Source: Trichodelitschia bisporula (lineage: Eukaryota > Ascomycota > Dothideomycetes > Phaeotrichales > Phaeotrichaceae). From it: a stretch of 64,000 nt of DNA. A model generated the notes under the pieces. The model saw only the letters and a list, made by a program, of their open reading frames with translations, searched no databases and was not told the DNA's origin. Where the stretch lies: assembly GCA_010356995.1 (NCBI GenBank), contig ML996693.1, forward strand, positions 124,001 through 188,000. The letters are read 5' to 3'. This document shows positions 42,048 through 53,208 of the stretch, piece after piece. Position numbers and translations under genes: made by a program. Within the stretch, counting starts at the first letter, position 1, and each line of letters begins with the position of its first letter.

Positions 42048-45000
42048 TACTGGTGAGGGGGGGGGCAGGCGGCGACGTGGTGCTGGTGTGGTTTCTGAGG
42101 TGGTGGTTTTTGGCGTCCTCGGCACGGGTCGCGATGGGTACGGGTGCGGGTGTAAAGGGTTTGGCGGATATCCCGAGGGGGGAGTTTAGATGGGTAGGAT
42201 TTTTCGAGGTTGACTTGAATTGGGTGTATAGATTGGTGTTAAGATGAAACGGGAATGGTGGTTGGTGGGAGTGGGCGGGAGTGGGCATCGGTAGGTGGGT
42301 CGGCTGTTGGAGCATATCCGGGGAGCTGTTGTGAAGTTAGTGAAGATATTCAGGAAATGAAGGGTTGCCCTTAGGAAGACTTGCGAGCTCGTGAATGTGA
42401 TGTAGCTAGGTGGGCGGGTTTAGCGGATATGTTTCAATCAACAGGGCGTAGCCCTATAAACCACTTCATGCGCCGGGGTGTAATATGAGGCTTCATGGGC
42501 ACGTCCGTGAAACGTTGGCCTTGACGAAGTAGAGGAATTAGAATCAGCGAGAAAGATAAATGTAAGAACCAGTACACAAGCCTTTGGATGCCCCCGCCCT
42601 GGGGATTGATAGTGTTTCCACCGCCGCTCGCAAGGCTAGGCAGCGTTCGGTCCCTCGATGTAGACAATGCTGCATTTACGATCCACGGACGGTGTCCGAC
42701 TTGATCCCCGGCCCGGGTATAAATCCGTACAAGGCACGGACTGCATATGACAGCCGCAACGTCACTAAAATGGAGTTAAAGGATCTTCATGAGAAGCATT
42801 TACACGAGTGGCTCAGATTCCGAGCCCTCGCCCTTGGGAAACGTGGCGTTGCCTCATCAGGTACTGGGCATATTTGTTTTAAGAACTCTTCAATGCGCAA
42901 AACAAGTTGTAAGAAGGGCGTACCATAGGGAAGGATGTCTGCCGTATGGCAATGTCGTTCTCCCCATCATGGCCATGTGGCTGGTTCTAACCCTCACATC
43001 AATACTTTGGCAACCAGGAATCTTCGAAAGCTTCAGTTCTGACGTCTTCTCACATGCATTTGCGCCCCACCACAGCGGCTCTCCATCCGTTGCCGACTGC
43101 ATCTCCCGGATTTCACCTCTACCGCACATCCACATCCTGCTAGTTAGGGGGATATGGGACTGTGATGGACCAGTTCGGGGGTACCCGCGGTAGAGCTGTG
43201 CCTGGAGCTGTGCCTAAAACTGCATGTTTAGGGATACTACAAAGATTCACGACTTCCTACTTTCCCGCTCCGCGCAGCCGTTGATCGCCGGTATGTCTTC
43301 TGGCGGGCACTCGCAGCAATCTACTGGAGGGGTTGTAGGCTCCTGGGACCTTTTTTTTTCACGCCGGCATTAGGTCTTCGAGCTCCAGACGTCGAAGGGA
43401 GGCGAGCTTAGCAATCCGGTCCGGAATCCTCGGCGTCCAGCGGCGTTTAGTACGAGGGTATGAGAATCAAGGAGGGTTTTCCTTCCGACTCCTCGTAGCC
43501 TACACCAGGTGTTAGCTGGATATCTCGAGCTGAGCTGCGAAATGATACTCAACAAAAGACGAAATCCCCCAGTCAACTGTGGCATCTCAGTAAGGTGGAT
43601 ACATAATCCGAACATCGGTATTCTCTGGAGCGCCGCTTGCTGCGTGTTGCGACGGCCGACGGGGGTTGACGTTCCCGCTGGCAACGACTCCCCTCCAGCT
43701 GGCCGGCATCGGAACCATTTGCGCGACGATGTCTCTTGCAGCTGCGTCATCGGTGCCATGCTCCATCAAGCCCACGTGATTATTCATCAAACCGCCCCAT
43801 TGAAACATCTGCAAGTCTTCAGTCCCAGCTCACTCAAACAGTCTCCAGCTTTCTTTCAGAGAGGGTGTCGTTGTAGAGTAGAGTCTTGGTGGAACATATC
43901 AGCCCATGCACAAAGGACAATGACATGAACGGCTACAGTACATGCGACGGTTCCGACGTTATCGCCATGTGCCTAACCGCTGCATGTTCCGAATGACGGG
44001 TGTTGCGTGAAAATAGCAACGGGTGGTCGCATCTGCCTCGAGGCCAGCCTGAGGCCTGGCCTGGCCTGGCCTTGTCTCGCGTCTTGCGGCAGCGACCTGT
44101 CCTGACTCCAAAGGGACTGGCACCAACGGCTGGTGATATGGCCGCGACGGATGCCCGCGCGCCTACAACGCGCAACCCATTTCATGAACAGATCTGTTAG
44201 CTGCTCCACAGGGCCACCAGTTCACAGACTAGCTCGTATATAAACAAAGAGCCCGTTGGAATAATCGAGATCTCAGCTTTCTGGAATTGTCGTCTTGTTT
44301 ATTGGTGCAATTTCAGCCCGAGCTCGTGCATCCTAGGCGCTGTATGGTAATTTCTCGGACGCCACGGTCTATTTTGCTCCGTCCAACGCGTGTCCAAGCT
44401 CCACCCCGGACGTAGCTGCAGCCAAGCTCATGTACCAGCACTGAAGGAGTTTAGTGCCAGGAACAAAGCAGCAGGTAGCCGTGGCTGTCTCCCGTCGCTG
44501 TCCAGTCAACGCGGCGCGTTCGTCCCAACCCCGGTCTCTGTCGTCTCGCAGGCCCAAGCTCTCCCCTAAACCTCCCAGACTCTCCCATCTCCCCCCCCCC
44601 CCCAAAGGTCTCCCCAGCTTCCTCGCCCAAGATTCAAGATCTGCTGCACCTTCCTTCGTCGTCGTTGTCGTCGCGGATCAGTCAGGTCGCTCGTTCAGTC
44701 TTTTCTGTCTCTCCCCGACCTCTGTCGCTCATTCAACCACCCCAGCATGATGTCTTTGTCTTTCAGCACAACACGCTAATCCTCTAATAATTCTCCTTTC
44801 TTACTGGAAGTCTCTTTTCCTGTACCCCCTTCGGGATAATACGCATGCGCGACGGCGGATACCTACGTACACTTGAACACACATTCTGGACCATCTCCCG
44901 ATTCTCAGCATTGTACCCCGCCCAAAGCCAGACGACAGGCTGTTGTGCGACCGTCAAACCACTTCAAAGACCGACACACTTGCCCTCAGCAGCATCCCAC

Positions 45001-45130
45001 ACTCAATAATACGCGTCCAAAAACTCCCGTCCTATCCGGTGCGACCGTCTGTCAAGAGCTGGGAGATCACAGGGCAGCCAAGGGGGTGCTTGCCAGGCCC
45101 CAGCGAACACCGTCTGCTTCTCGTCCCGAA
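42048..45130. other. 3.1-kb intergenic stretch, no supported gene
   Basis: It carries the promoters of the flanking divergent genes. Between about 42.4 and 44.3 kb the sequence is less GC-rich and has only motif-free open frames on both strands. A TATATAAAC box at about 44236 and a pyrimidine-rich tract at 44560-44760 (C(11) near 44592) fit a promoter and leader of the downstream gene. Confidence 0.5.
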
Positions 45131-47001
45131 ATGAAGTCGAAACGTGCACCCCCGCGCAGGGCTAGCGCGTCGTCGTCGTCGTCGCTTTTATGGCTGTCGC
45201 TCGCTGCGGGGCTTCTCCCAACAACAACCATGGCCCAGCAGTGCATCCCGTTGAAGAATTCGGCGTCATGTCCGGCCTTCAATCAGTCGTCGATTTCGAC
45301 CAACGCTGACTTGAGCGGGCGATTGTGCGTGTTTTCAACCCCGTGTCTCTTGAGCGGGGATGGTGCTGACCGTAGCAGTCCCTTTCTACAATATGTCTCC
45401 GACGTCGAATCGTTCGACAGGCAGTTCAAGCAGTACATTGCGACGAGTTACTCACAACAAAAGTGAGTATCCTGCCAGTCTCAGGGCAGGCGAGATGATA
45501 TTAACCTATCCAGATACAAAAACTTGCTCAGTTGCACTAATGTCAATCTCACTAACACGACCAACCTCTACGCGCGGTACACCACCACGGTGCTGTGTAA
45601 TGCCATGGTCCAGCTCTCCATAAATGTTTGCCAACAATCTGCCCGTCCACTGTGTGCCGAAACATGCGTAAGTCTGGCCGTGATTTCCCTACGTCTCTTA
45701 ACACTTTCAGGCCGAGTTCGCGACAAGCGAAGAGCAAATCGCCTCCTCAGAACTCTGCAAATCCAGCGGCAACGACGCTGTCGCTAATATCCGCTCTGAT
45801 TTCGTCACCTGCTCGCTCCCAGAAAACTCGCTCTCTGGCAACTGCATCCATGGCGTCGCCAACGAGCCCGGCAACTGCGGCTTCGCAGACAACCTCCCGA
45901 GCTTGTGCTCCTACTGCGCCGCCTCGTCGCCCAACTCCACGGACTCGTGTTGTGTCAACAGCCGCACGGAGTCGCGCTGCACGGGCGTTAAGCTCCCCAT
46001 CACCACCAGCATGGGCAACATCTTCCCCTCCGGCACGCCTACCAGCACAGGAACCCCTCTACCCGCAGCGGCTCACAAATCCGGCCTCCACGCCGGTGCC
46101 ATCGCAGGCATCGTAATCGGCTCATTGCTAGGCGCCGCCCTCGTGCTCGGCGCCATCATCTTCTTCTGCATGAGAGCGCGCAAGAACCAACAGCAACACT
46201 CCTCCGCCGGCAGCCTCAACTCCGCCACCCCGCCGCGCCACGGCCAGCCCGCCATGTCCCACGCCGGGAGCACGCGCCAAACCGTGCCGCCCGATACGCT
46301 GCTCCCCGGCGCCCGTGTGCACCAGATGGTCGCGCTTGAGTCGAGCGACGGCTCGGCTGAGGGGCTCTCGTCGCCCATTGGCGGTGCTTACGGGCATTCG
46401 AGCAGTTTCTCGGGAACGCCGGATTCGCAGCGTAGCGGGCTGGGTGTTACGCTGCCGCCGAAGCGGGCGGGATCGTTGTCGAACCACTCGCATGATGATG
46501 GGAGCAGTCCCCGCACGGGAGAAGAATACTCGAGCCCTGAGGGGATGGCGTCGGGGCACAGCGAGGAGATGAGTCACTTTAAGGACTACTACTCGAGCGA
46601 TGAGATTCGTCCTGGCGATGTGGTTGCTGTGCTCTGGGCGTATCAGCCGCGGGCTGGAGATGAGTGGGAGCTGGAGCGCGGGGATATGCTCAAGGTGGTT
46701 GGCATTTGGGACGATGGATGGGCGACGGGTATCAAGGTGCGGGAGAAGGCGGAGGAGTGGGAGGCAAGGAGACGTGATAATCGGGATTCGGGGGTGTCGA
46801 ATGGGGGGGATGGGGAGGGGAGGCTGGGTGGGCCGACTGGTGAGGCGGGGGATATCAAGGCTTTCCCGGTGAGTTTTCCGTTGGTGTGGACGGTTTTCTG
46901 GATGAAGTGCTAACGTGGTGCAGCTTGTGTGCGTGTGTCTACCGCAACACTGGCGCAAGACGATCGATGGCGATACCCTGGAGCCGGCGGCGAGTCCGTG
47001 A
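45131..47001 (+). CDS. Single-pass membrane protein with Cys-rich ectodomain and SH3 domain, 555 aa
   Basis: Five exons (45131-45324, 45379-45462, 45514-45667, 45711-46868, 46924-47001) sum to 556 codons with stop. A basic N-terminus and a hydrophobic segment (LLWLSLAAGLLPTTTMA) act as signal peptide. An ectodomain with many paired Cys follows (CIPLKNSASC, LLSCTNVNLT, CSYCAASS, SCCVNSRTESRC). One transmembrane helix (GAIAGIVIGSLLGAALVLGAIIFFC) leads to a Ser/Pro-rich cytoplasmic part and an SH3 domain (VVAVLWAYQPRAGDEWELE, then RGDMLKVVGIWDDGWATGI). The layout matches fungal Fus1/Sho1-like surface proteins that link the wall to signalling. Intron 1 is 54 nt and in frame. The frame is open upstream of 45131, but the signal-like segment supports this start. 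Confidence 0.85.
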
Positions 47002-48803
47002 CTGAGGAGCGTTTGATTTACACACCGTAAACGGGATTTATACTGTATACCACTAATGCCGGCATGAGAACATGGCGTTTTTCGGGGAAAGGGGGACGTA
47101 TGCGAGGCGCGGGGTGCTTTCCGTCTTTATCATTGTCGTTGCTCCTTGGGGTGGTGAGGGAACGATATGTCGAGAAACGACGACCCGCGCCGTGGAAATT
47201 GTGTTTTTGGGGATTGTTGCCTTTGTATGGATTCTGATTCTTGGTGGACTTGGATACCCCGTGATGCGGTTGTAAGAGTAGGATGAGGAGAGGGGAAGGG
47301 GCTTATCTTATTCTTGTTGTTGGACTGTTTGGGGGGTACATAGCTTATTGAGGTTGATGGCTTTTGTGGCTTTGTGTGCCTGTGCTGCGTGACGATGGTG
47401 CCGATATACGGGAGCATCGAGGTTCGACGTCTACTCCAGCTGCGCCTCACTGGTACGTCATGCTTCGCGACCGATGCGGGTGGAATCGGATCGAGGAGGC
47501 GATATGTAGTGGATGCGGTAGTGCTGATGCACATGACATCGCGCTGCGTTGTGACAATTCCCCTCCCGCGATCTCCAGCCCTTAGCCCCAAAACCTCACA
47601 TCCGGATGTACGGTACTATGGCCGAAGACCTCACACCCCGAAGTCAAGCAACAAAAAACAGCAGCCTTAAGGGCCGCGTAACGTCTGCAGCCAGGCAAGC
47701 GTCACAGTGTGTCAGAACTAATTGCGGCAATTAATGCAGGCTTTGCAAGCAAGGCTGAGGCAGACGTTTAAGAGGGGTGGGGATTGGTTGAAGTGGAGGT
47801 GGGCGCGTTCCCCCCGCTTTTGATTATCGCATCGCGATCGTGATGCGGATCAGATTAGACAGTGGCCGGTACGTCCGGCCGCAGACTAGCCGAAAAATGG
47901 GTGACATCGCCCTATCAGAGCGTCTTTGCGAATAGGAGCGGCTGCGACTTTTCCGAACAGTTTCTGGGCCGTGGGGCTGGGAAACGGCGAACCGGGGGAG
48001 GCGGAAGGGGGAAAGACGACGTTCGCGGGCTTTGAACGGGCCAGCTGTGCCAGTGTACCGCAGGGCGAAGAGGATACGGATGTACGGTAGTTCGCTGAGA
48101 AACTTCATCGTAGCAGATGACCGCTAAGCTTTCGCAGGGAAAACAGGATAGATTGCTGGTTTCTGATGCTGTGTGAGTCACCGATCCGTGATTGCTGGTC
48201 CGGGGATTTGCATGTGGCTGGAGGGCGGGATGGGAAGCGAGGCGGGTGGATTTTGGCCCGATGGCTGCGACGGGAATTATTCGGGTGCAAGCCGAGGATG
48301 CGGGCGGGACCCGGTTGGTGCTGGTTAGAGGGTTCCGGTTGGCTTGGAGGGGCGAGGGCGGTGGGTGATCCTGGTTTGTGCGATGGGTTTGGTTAGAGTG
48401 CTGTGGCTCGTGGAGGTGAAGCTCGGTATGGAGCTGGGGCAAGGTGTGGGAAACTGCTTGAGAGAAGCGGCTGTGCGTGTGTGCGCGTATTATTCTCCCG
48501 TATCGCCGGCTGCCTGGCCTCCGTTCCCATCTCCAACTTTTTCTTATCCTCCCCTCCTCACAATCCCATCACCACTTTCATTGCCCCGTGGCAGCTTTTT
48601 CATTCTCCATCTTAATACCCTTTTAGAAGCGCGTTCTTTTGGCGGCAGAGGTCGTCAAATGAACCTGCAATCGCTGTACAGTTCCCGGATCCGAGTACGT
48701 TGGCAAAGAGCTTTTTTTTCGCCCCTTGACCGCTTTCGAACCCTATCTGACCTCACAACCGCAGTCTCACCCTTCCAACCTGAAGGGCTCGTCAATCTCC
48801 TAA
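47002..48803. other. 1.8-kb intergenic stretch upstream of the PPR gene
   Basis: No supported gene. TGAGTCA occurs at 48174-48180. A pyrimidine-rich leader-like segment (CCTCCCCTCCTCAC, CTTTTTC) lies at 48530-48610. Confidence 0.5.
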
Positions 48804-51800
48804 ATGGTCTTTCAGAAGACCCTCCATATCGCGCGCGCCACTCTCCCCAAGCTCTTCACCCACGCCTACGCCCAACCCGTTGTCGCGGCTACCCAGTCGT
48901 CGCTCAACACCAACAATGGCGGCTTCGGCGGTTTAACGGGGCGCATTACCAAGGCCCAAAGTCTCCAGCTTCATAATGCGTTCGCGGCGCAGCGTGAAGG
49001 CAAGGATGCTGATGCCGGACTTGCGGCGTACTATGCGGCGTGGCAGAAGACGCAGCAGATTGGGCGCGACTGGCAGCAGTTTCAGTTTGCGAAGCGTATA
49101 GAGTGGAAGCCGCAGACGTTGCTTGCGGAGAGCAGGGAGCAGAAAGAGAAGGCTGTTGAGGGGGAGGTGCTGGAGGATGGTGAGGCTGAATATGCGGTTG
49201 CGGAGGCGGAGGCGGCTGCTGATGCCGCCGCGGAGGCTAAGATCGAGGACATCACGGCTATTCTAGAGACCTCGCACGAATCCCAGGTTGCGCATGCGGA
49301 ACCGGCGAACTCACAGCTCGATGCAGCGTACGAAGACGTCACCTCCTCGACACGCTCGCCGCAGACGTCAGCCACCGGTATCGCCACCGAGGAAACCTCC
49401 ATCACTCCCTTCTCCGAGGCCGACTCTTTCACCCACCAGCTCACACAGCTCGAATCTGATAGGCAATATGCCGACATCCCGGCGACGTTCGAGGCCATGC
49501 TCAACGCCGGCGTGCAGCCGAGCGCCACGGCATACAACGCCCTCCTCGCTGCCGCCATCCACCTGCCGCGCTCGCACCACCATGTCGTCCCCAAGGCGCT
49601 TGATGTCTACTCCGATATGCTGCGGCGCCGCGTGGCGCCCGATGCGAAGACGTATGCTACGCTGATCGAACTGCTGTCGGCGCGCGCCATCGACATCGTG
49701 GGTATGCGTGCCGCTCTGGAAGAGAAGCGGACGCGCTACGGCGGTGTCGATGTCGAGGGCCGCTTCATGCTCAAGTCGGAAGAGGCTGAGTTCGGACTGC
49801 TGGCGGATGAGAATACGCGCGGTCTTGCAGTCCGTCTCTTTGATGCGGCTGTTGCTGCCGAGCATCCCATTGAGGAGCGGACTTACCGTCTACTCGTGTC
49901 GGCATGCGCTGAAGAGGGCAAGATTGCAGACATGGTGCGCATCTACGCCCACATGGAATCCGGTCACGTGGTTCCTCGCCCGGAGATGTTCGTGCAGATG
50001 ATTCACGCCTTTGCTACCGCCGACGACCTGGCTTCGGCGATTGAGTGCTACGACGAGTACAAGGCGCTGGCGATTGCGCACGACAACGGCGAAGTGCAGA
50101 TTGTGCGCAAGGACGTGGATGTGTATGCTGCTGTCATCAAGGCTTATTACATCGCCCATGACGCTTCCGGTGCGACGAAGTTCTTCAGCAAGCTCGAGGC
50201 TGCGACTTCCGAGGATATGCTTGCCCAGCTTCGCGACACGGCGACGCTGAGGGCTATTCTCCCAGAACTCCTAGAACAGGGACAGTTTGTTGCCGCGTTC
50301 GAGCACGCTTGTGTGCAACTTAACACCCGTGTTCGCGACGCCGCTCTCGCTGCTGTGTGCATCCGTGCTGCCGACAAGAACAGCGCTGACGTCGCCACGC
50401 AGGCCTACCAGGAGCTGACCTTGTCTCCCGGTGTCGACACTTCGATGCCCGCTGTCGCCCTCTGCGCTATGTACATCCGCAAAGGCAACGTCGAAGCCGC
50501 CGAGCCGTTCTGGGCGCTGGTCGAAGTGGCCCCTCCCCGCGTTGGGTTCGTCCAGCTCGCGGCTATGCAGGCTATGGCTCTGACTGCTAGCGGCCGTTCG
50601 GATATCGGACTGCGGCGGGCAAGGACGCTCTTTGCGCGTGTACGCGAGGTGGATGCGTCGTCGGCTACTGTTGCGAAAATCGACGAGGCGATCGAGGCTA
50701 TGGGCGCGTTCATGTCGAAGCAAGGCATCCTTCTCTCTCCCGCTGCGGCTATGGACCTGCTTGGTGCGATGGTCGACAACCATGGTCTAGTGCCTACCGT
50801 CGCTGCTCATGTGCTTGCCGGCTTCGGGCCTGAGGCTATCGCCACGTTGAGCTGGGAGGACCTCGCGCTGTTAACGCGTGTGCAAGCGACTATGATCATC
50901 AACGGCTCGACCTTGGACATCGCCCAAGTCCCCCGCCTGACACACATGATCGGCATGCTAGTTCTGTCCGGGCACCCTCTAGACGTGCCAACAACCAACG
51001 CCATCGACACCGCGCTAACCAAAGTCGAAAACCCAGCTCTATCCGAGCGCTGGCTAGCCTTCAAATTCGGCCCTCCAGCCACCAGCCCCGTATCCTTCTC
51101 CCCCGTCCCCACCGTCGAAGACTCCTTCGACCCCTACGCCGCCACAACCGACAACAAAGGCTCCGTCGCCATCACCGAGCTCCTCGAAAAGCCCCACGGT
51201 CGTCCCGGGAGCCACCTTAACGACGCGCTGCAGCGGTATAACGCCATGCGCCGCGCCGGCCGGCACCCGCGCTTCTTCACCTACGCGCGGCTTATTACGG
51301 CTGCGGCGAAGGATAACCGCCTGCAGCTCATCGACGAGATCATGCAGCATGCGCGCAATGACGTGCCCCTCCAGCCGCAGTTCCGCATCGTGCGCTTCGG
51401 CTGGGTCCAGCTCCTCGACGCCATGGTCGCAGCCTGTCTCACCACCGGGCAGCGCGACATGGCCGCGCGGTACCACGCCGAGCTCCGCACCCTCGGCGCC
51501 GCGCCCAGCGCGAATACCTTCGGGCTGTACATCACAACGCTCGGGTCTGCGGGGGCCGTGCACGACGAGGCGCGCGAAGCGGCCGCCATCTTCGCGCAGG
51601 CGCAGGCCGAGGGCGTCGAGCCCAGCAGTTTTTTGTACAACGCGCTAATCGGGAAACTGGGCAAGGCGCGGCGGATCGACGAGTGCCTGATGCACTTTAC
51701 GGCGATGCGCCAGCGTGGGATTAGGCCGACGAGTGTGACGTATGGGACGGTGGTTAATGCGTTGTGTCGGGTGAGTGATGAGGCGCTGGCCGAAGAGCTG

Positions 51801-52523
51801 TTTGCGGAGATGGAGGCGATGCCGAATTATAAGCCGCGGCCAGCGCCCTATCATTCTTTGATGCAGTTTTTCCTCGCTCAGCATGATCGCGGGAAGGTCC
51901 TGGGGTATTACGAGAAGATGAGGAAGAGGGGGATTGCGCCGACACCGCATACGTACAAGCTGCTCATCGATACGCATGCCTCCCTCGATCCGCCGGACTT
52001 TGTGGCGGCGGAAAAGGTCCTGTCGGATATGAAGGCCGAGGGCGCGGTTCCGGAGGCCGTGCACTACGCCGCGCTGGTGCACGCACGTGGCTGCGTCGCC
52101 CGCGATTTACCCGGCGCCCGCGTGCTCTTCGACAGCGTACTAGCCGACCCCACCGTCCGACCCGCGGCCTGCCTCTTCCAAGCGATAATCGAGTCCTGCG
52201 TAGCCAACGCCAGCGTATCCTCAACACCACCCATCCTCGCAACGATGCATGCCCGGGGCGTGCAGCTCACGGCGTACATCGCCAACGCGCTGATCCACGG
52301 GTGGGCGCTTGCGGGGAAATTGGAAGAAGCGGAGCGGGTGTGGGGGATGTTGGAGGGGAGGCGCGAGCCGAGTACGTATGAGGCTATGGTGAGGGCGTAT
52401 ACGGGGGCGGGAAGGAGGGGGGAGGCGTGGGGGGTTGTGAGGGAGGCGATGGGGAGGGGGTATCCGGCGGCTGTGGTGGGGAGGATTGTGGAGGTTGTTG
52501 GTGGGACGGGGGGGCAGGTTTAG
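48804..52523 (+). CDS. Pentatricopeptide-repeat protein, mitochondrial, 1239 aa
   Basis: One uninterrupted frame of 1239 codons starting MVFQKTLHIARATLPKLF, an amphipathic Arg/Lys-containing N-terminus fitting mitochondrial import. PPR-type 35-residue repeats are readable in two blocks: an early one (YNALLAAAIHLPR, TYATLIELLSARAI, YRLLVSACAEEGKI) and a dense C-terminal one (RFFTYARLITAAAKDN, FLYNALIGKLGKARRIDEC, TSVTYGTVVNALCRVSD, HTYKLLIDTHASL). Between them lies a helical alpha-solenoid region. Such proteins bind mitochondrial mRNAs to control their stability or translation. An acidic Ala/Glu-rich segment follows residue 100. The target RNA cannot be predicted here. It is intronless, unlike its neighbours. 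Confidence 0.92.
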   Translation: MVFQKTLHIARATLPKLFTHAYAQPVVAATQSSLNTNNGGFGGLTGRITKAQSLQLHNAFAAQREGKDADAGLAAYYAAWQKTQQIGRDWQQFQFAKRIEWKPQTLLAESREQKEKAVEGEVLEDGEAEYAVAEAEAAADAAAEAKIEDITAILETSHESQVAHAEPANSQLDAAYEDVTSSTRSPQTSATGIATEETSITPFSEADSFTHQLTQLESDRQYADIPATFEAMLNAGVQPSATAYNALLAAAIHLPRSHHHVVPKALDVYSDMLRRRVAPDAKTYATLIELLSARAIDIVGMRAALEEKRTRYGGVDVEGRFMLKSEEAEFGLLADENTRGLAVRLFDAAVAAEHPIEERTYRLLVSACAEEGKIADMVRIYAHMESGHVVPRPEMFVQMIHAFATADDLASAIECYDEYKALAIAHDNGEVQIVRKDVDVYAAVIKAYYIAHDASGATKFFSKLEAATSEDMLAQLRDTATLRAILPELLEQGQFVAAFEHACVQLNTRVRDAALAAVCIRAADKNSADVATQAYQELTLSPGVDTSMPAVALCAMYIRKGNVEAAEPFWALVEVAPPRVGFVQLAAMQAMALTASGRSDIGLRRARTLFARVREVDASSATVAKIDEAIEAMGAFMSKQGILLSPAAAMDLLGAMVDNHGLVPTVAAHVLAGFGPEAIATLSWEDLALLTRVQATMIINGSTLDIAQVPRLTHMIGMLVLSGHPLDVPTTNAIDTALTKVENPALSERWLAFKFGPPATSPVSFSPVPTVEDSFDPYAATTDNKGSVAITELLEKPHGRPGSHLNDALQRYNAMRRAGRHPRFFTYARLITAAAKDNRLQLIDEIMQHARNDVPLQPQFRIVRFGWVQLLDAMVAACLTTGQRDMAARYHAELRTLGAAPSANTFGLYITTLGSAGAVHDEAREAAAIFAQAQAEGVEPSSFLYNALIGKLGKARRIDECLMHFTAMRQRGIRPTSVTYGTVVNALCRVSDEALAEELFAEMEAMPNYKPRPAPYHSLMQFFLAQHDRGKVLGYYEKMRKRGIAPTPHTYKLLIDTHASLDPPDFVAAEKVLSDMKAEGAVPEAVHYAALVHARGCVARDLPGARVLFDSVLADPTVRPAACLFQAIIESCVANASVSSTPPILATMHARGVQLTAYIANALIHGWALAGKLEEAERVWGMLEGRREPSTYEAMVRAYTGAGRRGEAWGVVREAMGRGYPAAVVGRIVEVVGGTGGQV

Positions 52524-52854
52524 AGGGGGGGGGAAGGATAGGTGCGGATGGGTATGAATGGCGTTTTTTTGCTTGCAGCACGGCGTTGGGTGGGATGTGT
52601 ATATACCCTGGGCGAGATTTGCTATGGGTATGGTATGGTAATGGGTGGGTTTGGACGGCGGATGGGATGGGAAGGGATATCTCCACTCTAGATTTTGGGC
52701 TTGCATAGCTGGGATACAGCGGCCTGAGACCAATCCATGCGGTTGGAATTACTGCGATTACTGCGATTTGGCTTCTGTGACTGACGGGTTGATGGGAGCA
52801 AAGCTCGTACGCAGGCAACGGCAACCGGGTAAACTGAAGATTGAAGATTGAAGA
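52524..52854. other. 3' flank of the PPR gene
   Basis: G-rich sequence followed by mixed sequence leads into repeat copy C. No gene is seen. Confidence 0.5.
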
Positions 52855-52995
52855 CAGAGAGGAAGAGAGGAAGAGACTCTCGAGACTTAAATACACGATG
52901 CCAAGTACCCTCCTTTACGCCTTCCTTCTATAATGTTCACATTACATCATACGCTCCTTGCTGACATAACAATGCTCCTTCCCTACCCACATCAC
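52855..52995 (+). repeat. Dispersed intergenic repeat, copy C
   Basis: The most complete copy: GACAGAGAGGAAGAGAGG, GACTCTCGAGACTTAAATAC, GATGCCAAGTACCC, CCTTCCTTCTATAATG, ATTACATCATACGC, TGACATAACAATGCTCC and TACCCACATCA. It starts 332 nt after the PPR stop codon and ends about 210 nt before the next ATG. Confidence 0.7.
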
Positions 52996-53208
52996 TGCCA
53001 AGCTCAATGCTCAATACCACTATCCATATCACATGATCATCATGTGAGCACGCACTCGAAGCGCGTCGCGCACCACGACTCCCACTCAACCCTCCGCACC
53101 TCTCCATCCCCACCCCCACTCGAACCGCAACGCAAATCACCACATACCCTCACCATCTGCGCAAGCCCACAAAGCACTCACGACGCGCTCTGTTACGGCC
53201 CACACACA

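Noticed and set aside
44873-45130. In-frame N-terminal extension of the SH3 membrane protein by 86 codons
   Set aside because: Starting at 45131 puts a signal-like hydrophobic segment near the N-terminus; the extension has leader-like, low-complexity sequence.
48344-48976. 210-codon plus-strand frame overlapping the start of the PPR gene
   Set aside because: It is out of frame with the PPR protein, and its upstream part is pyrimidine-rich leader-like sequence.
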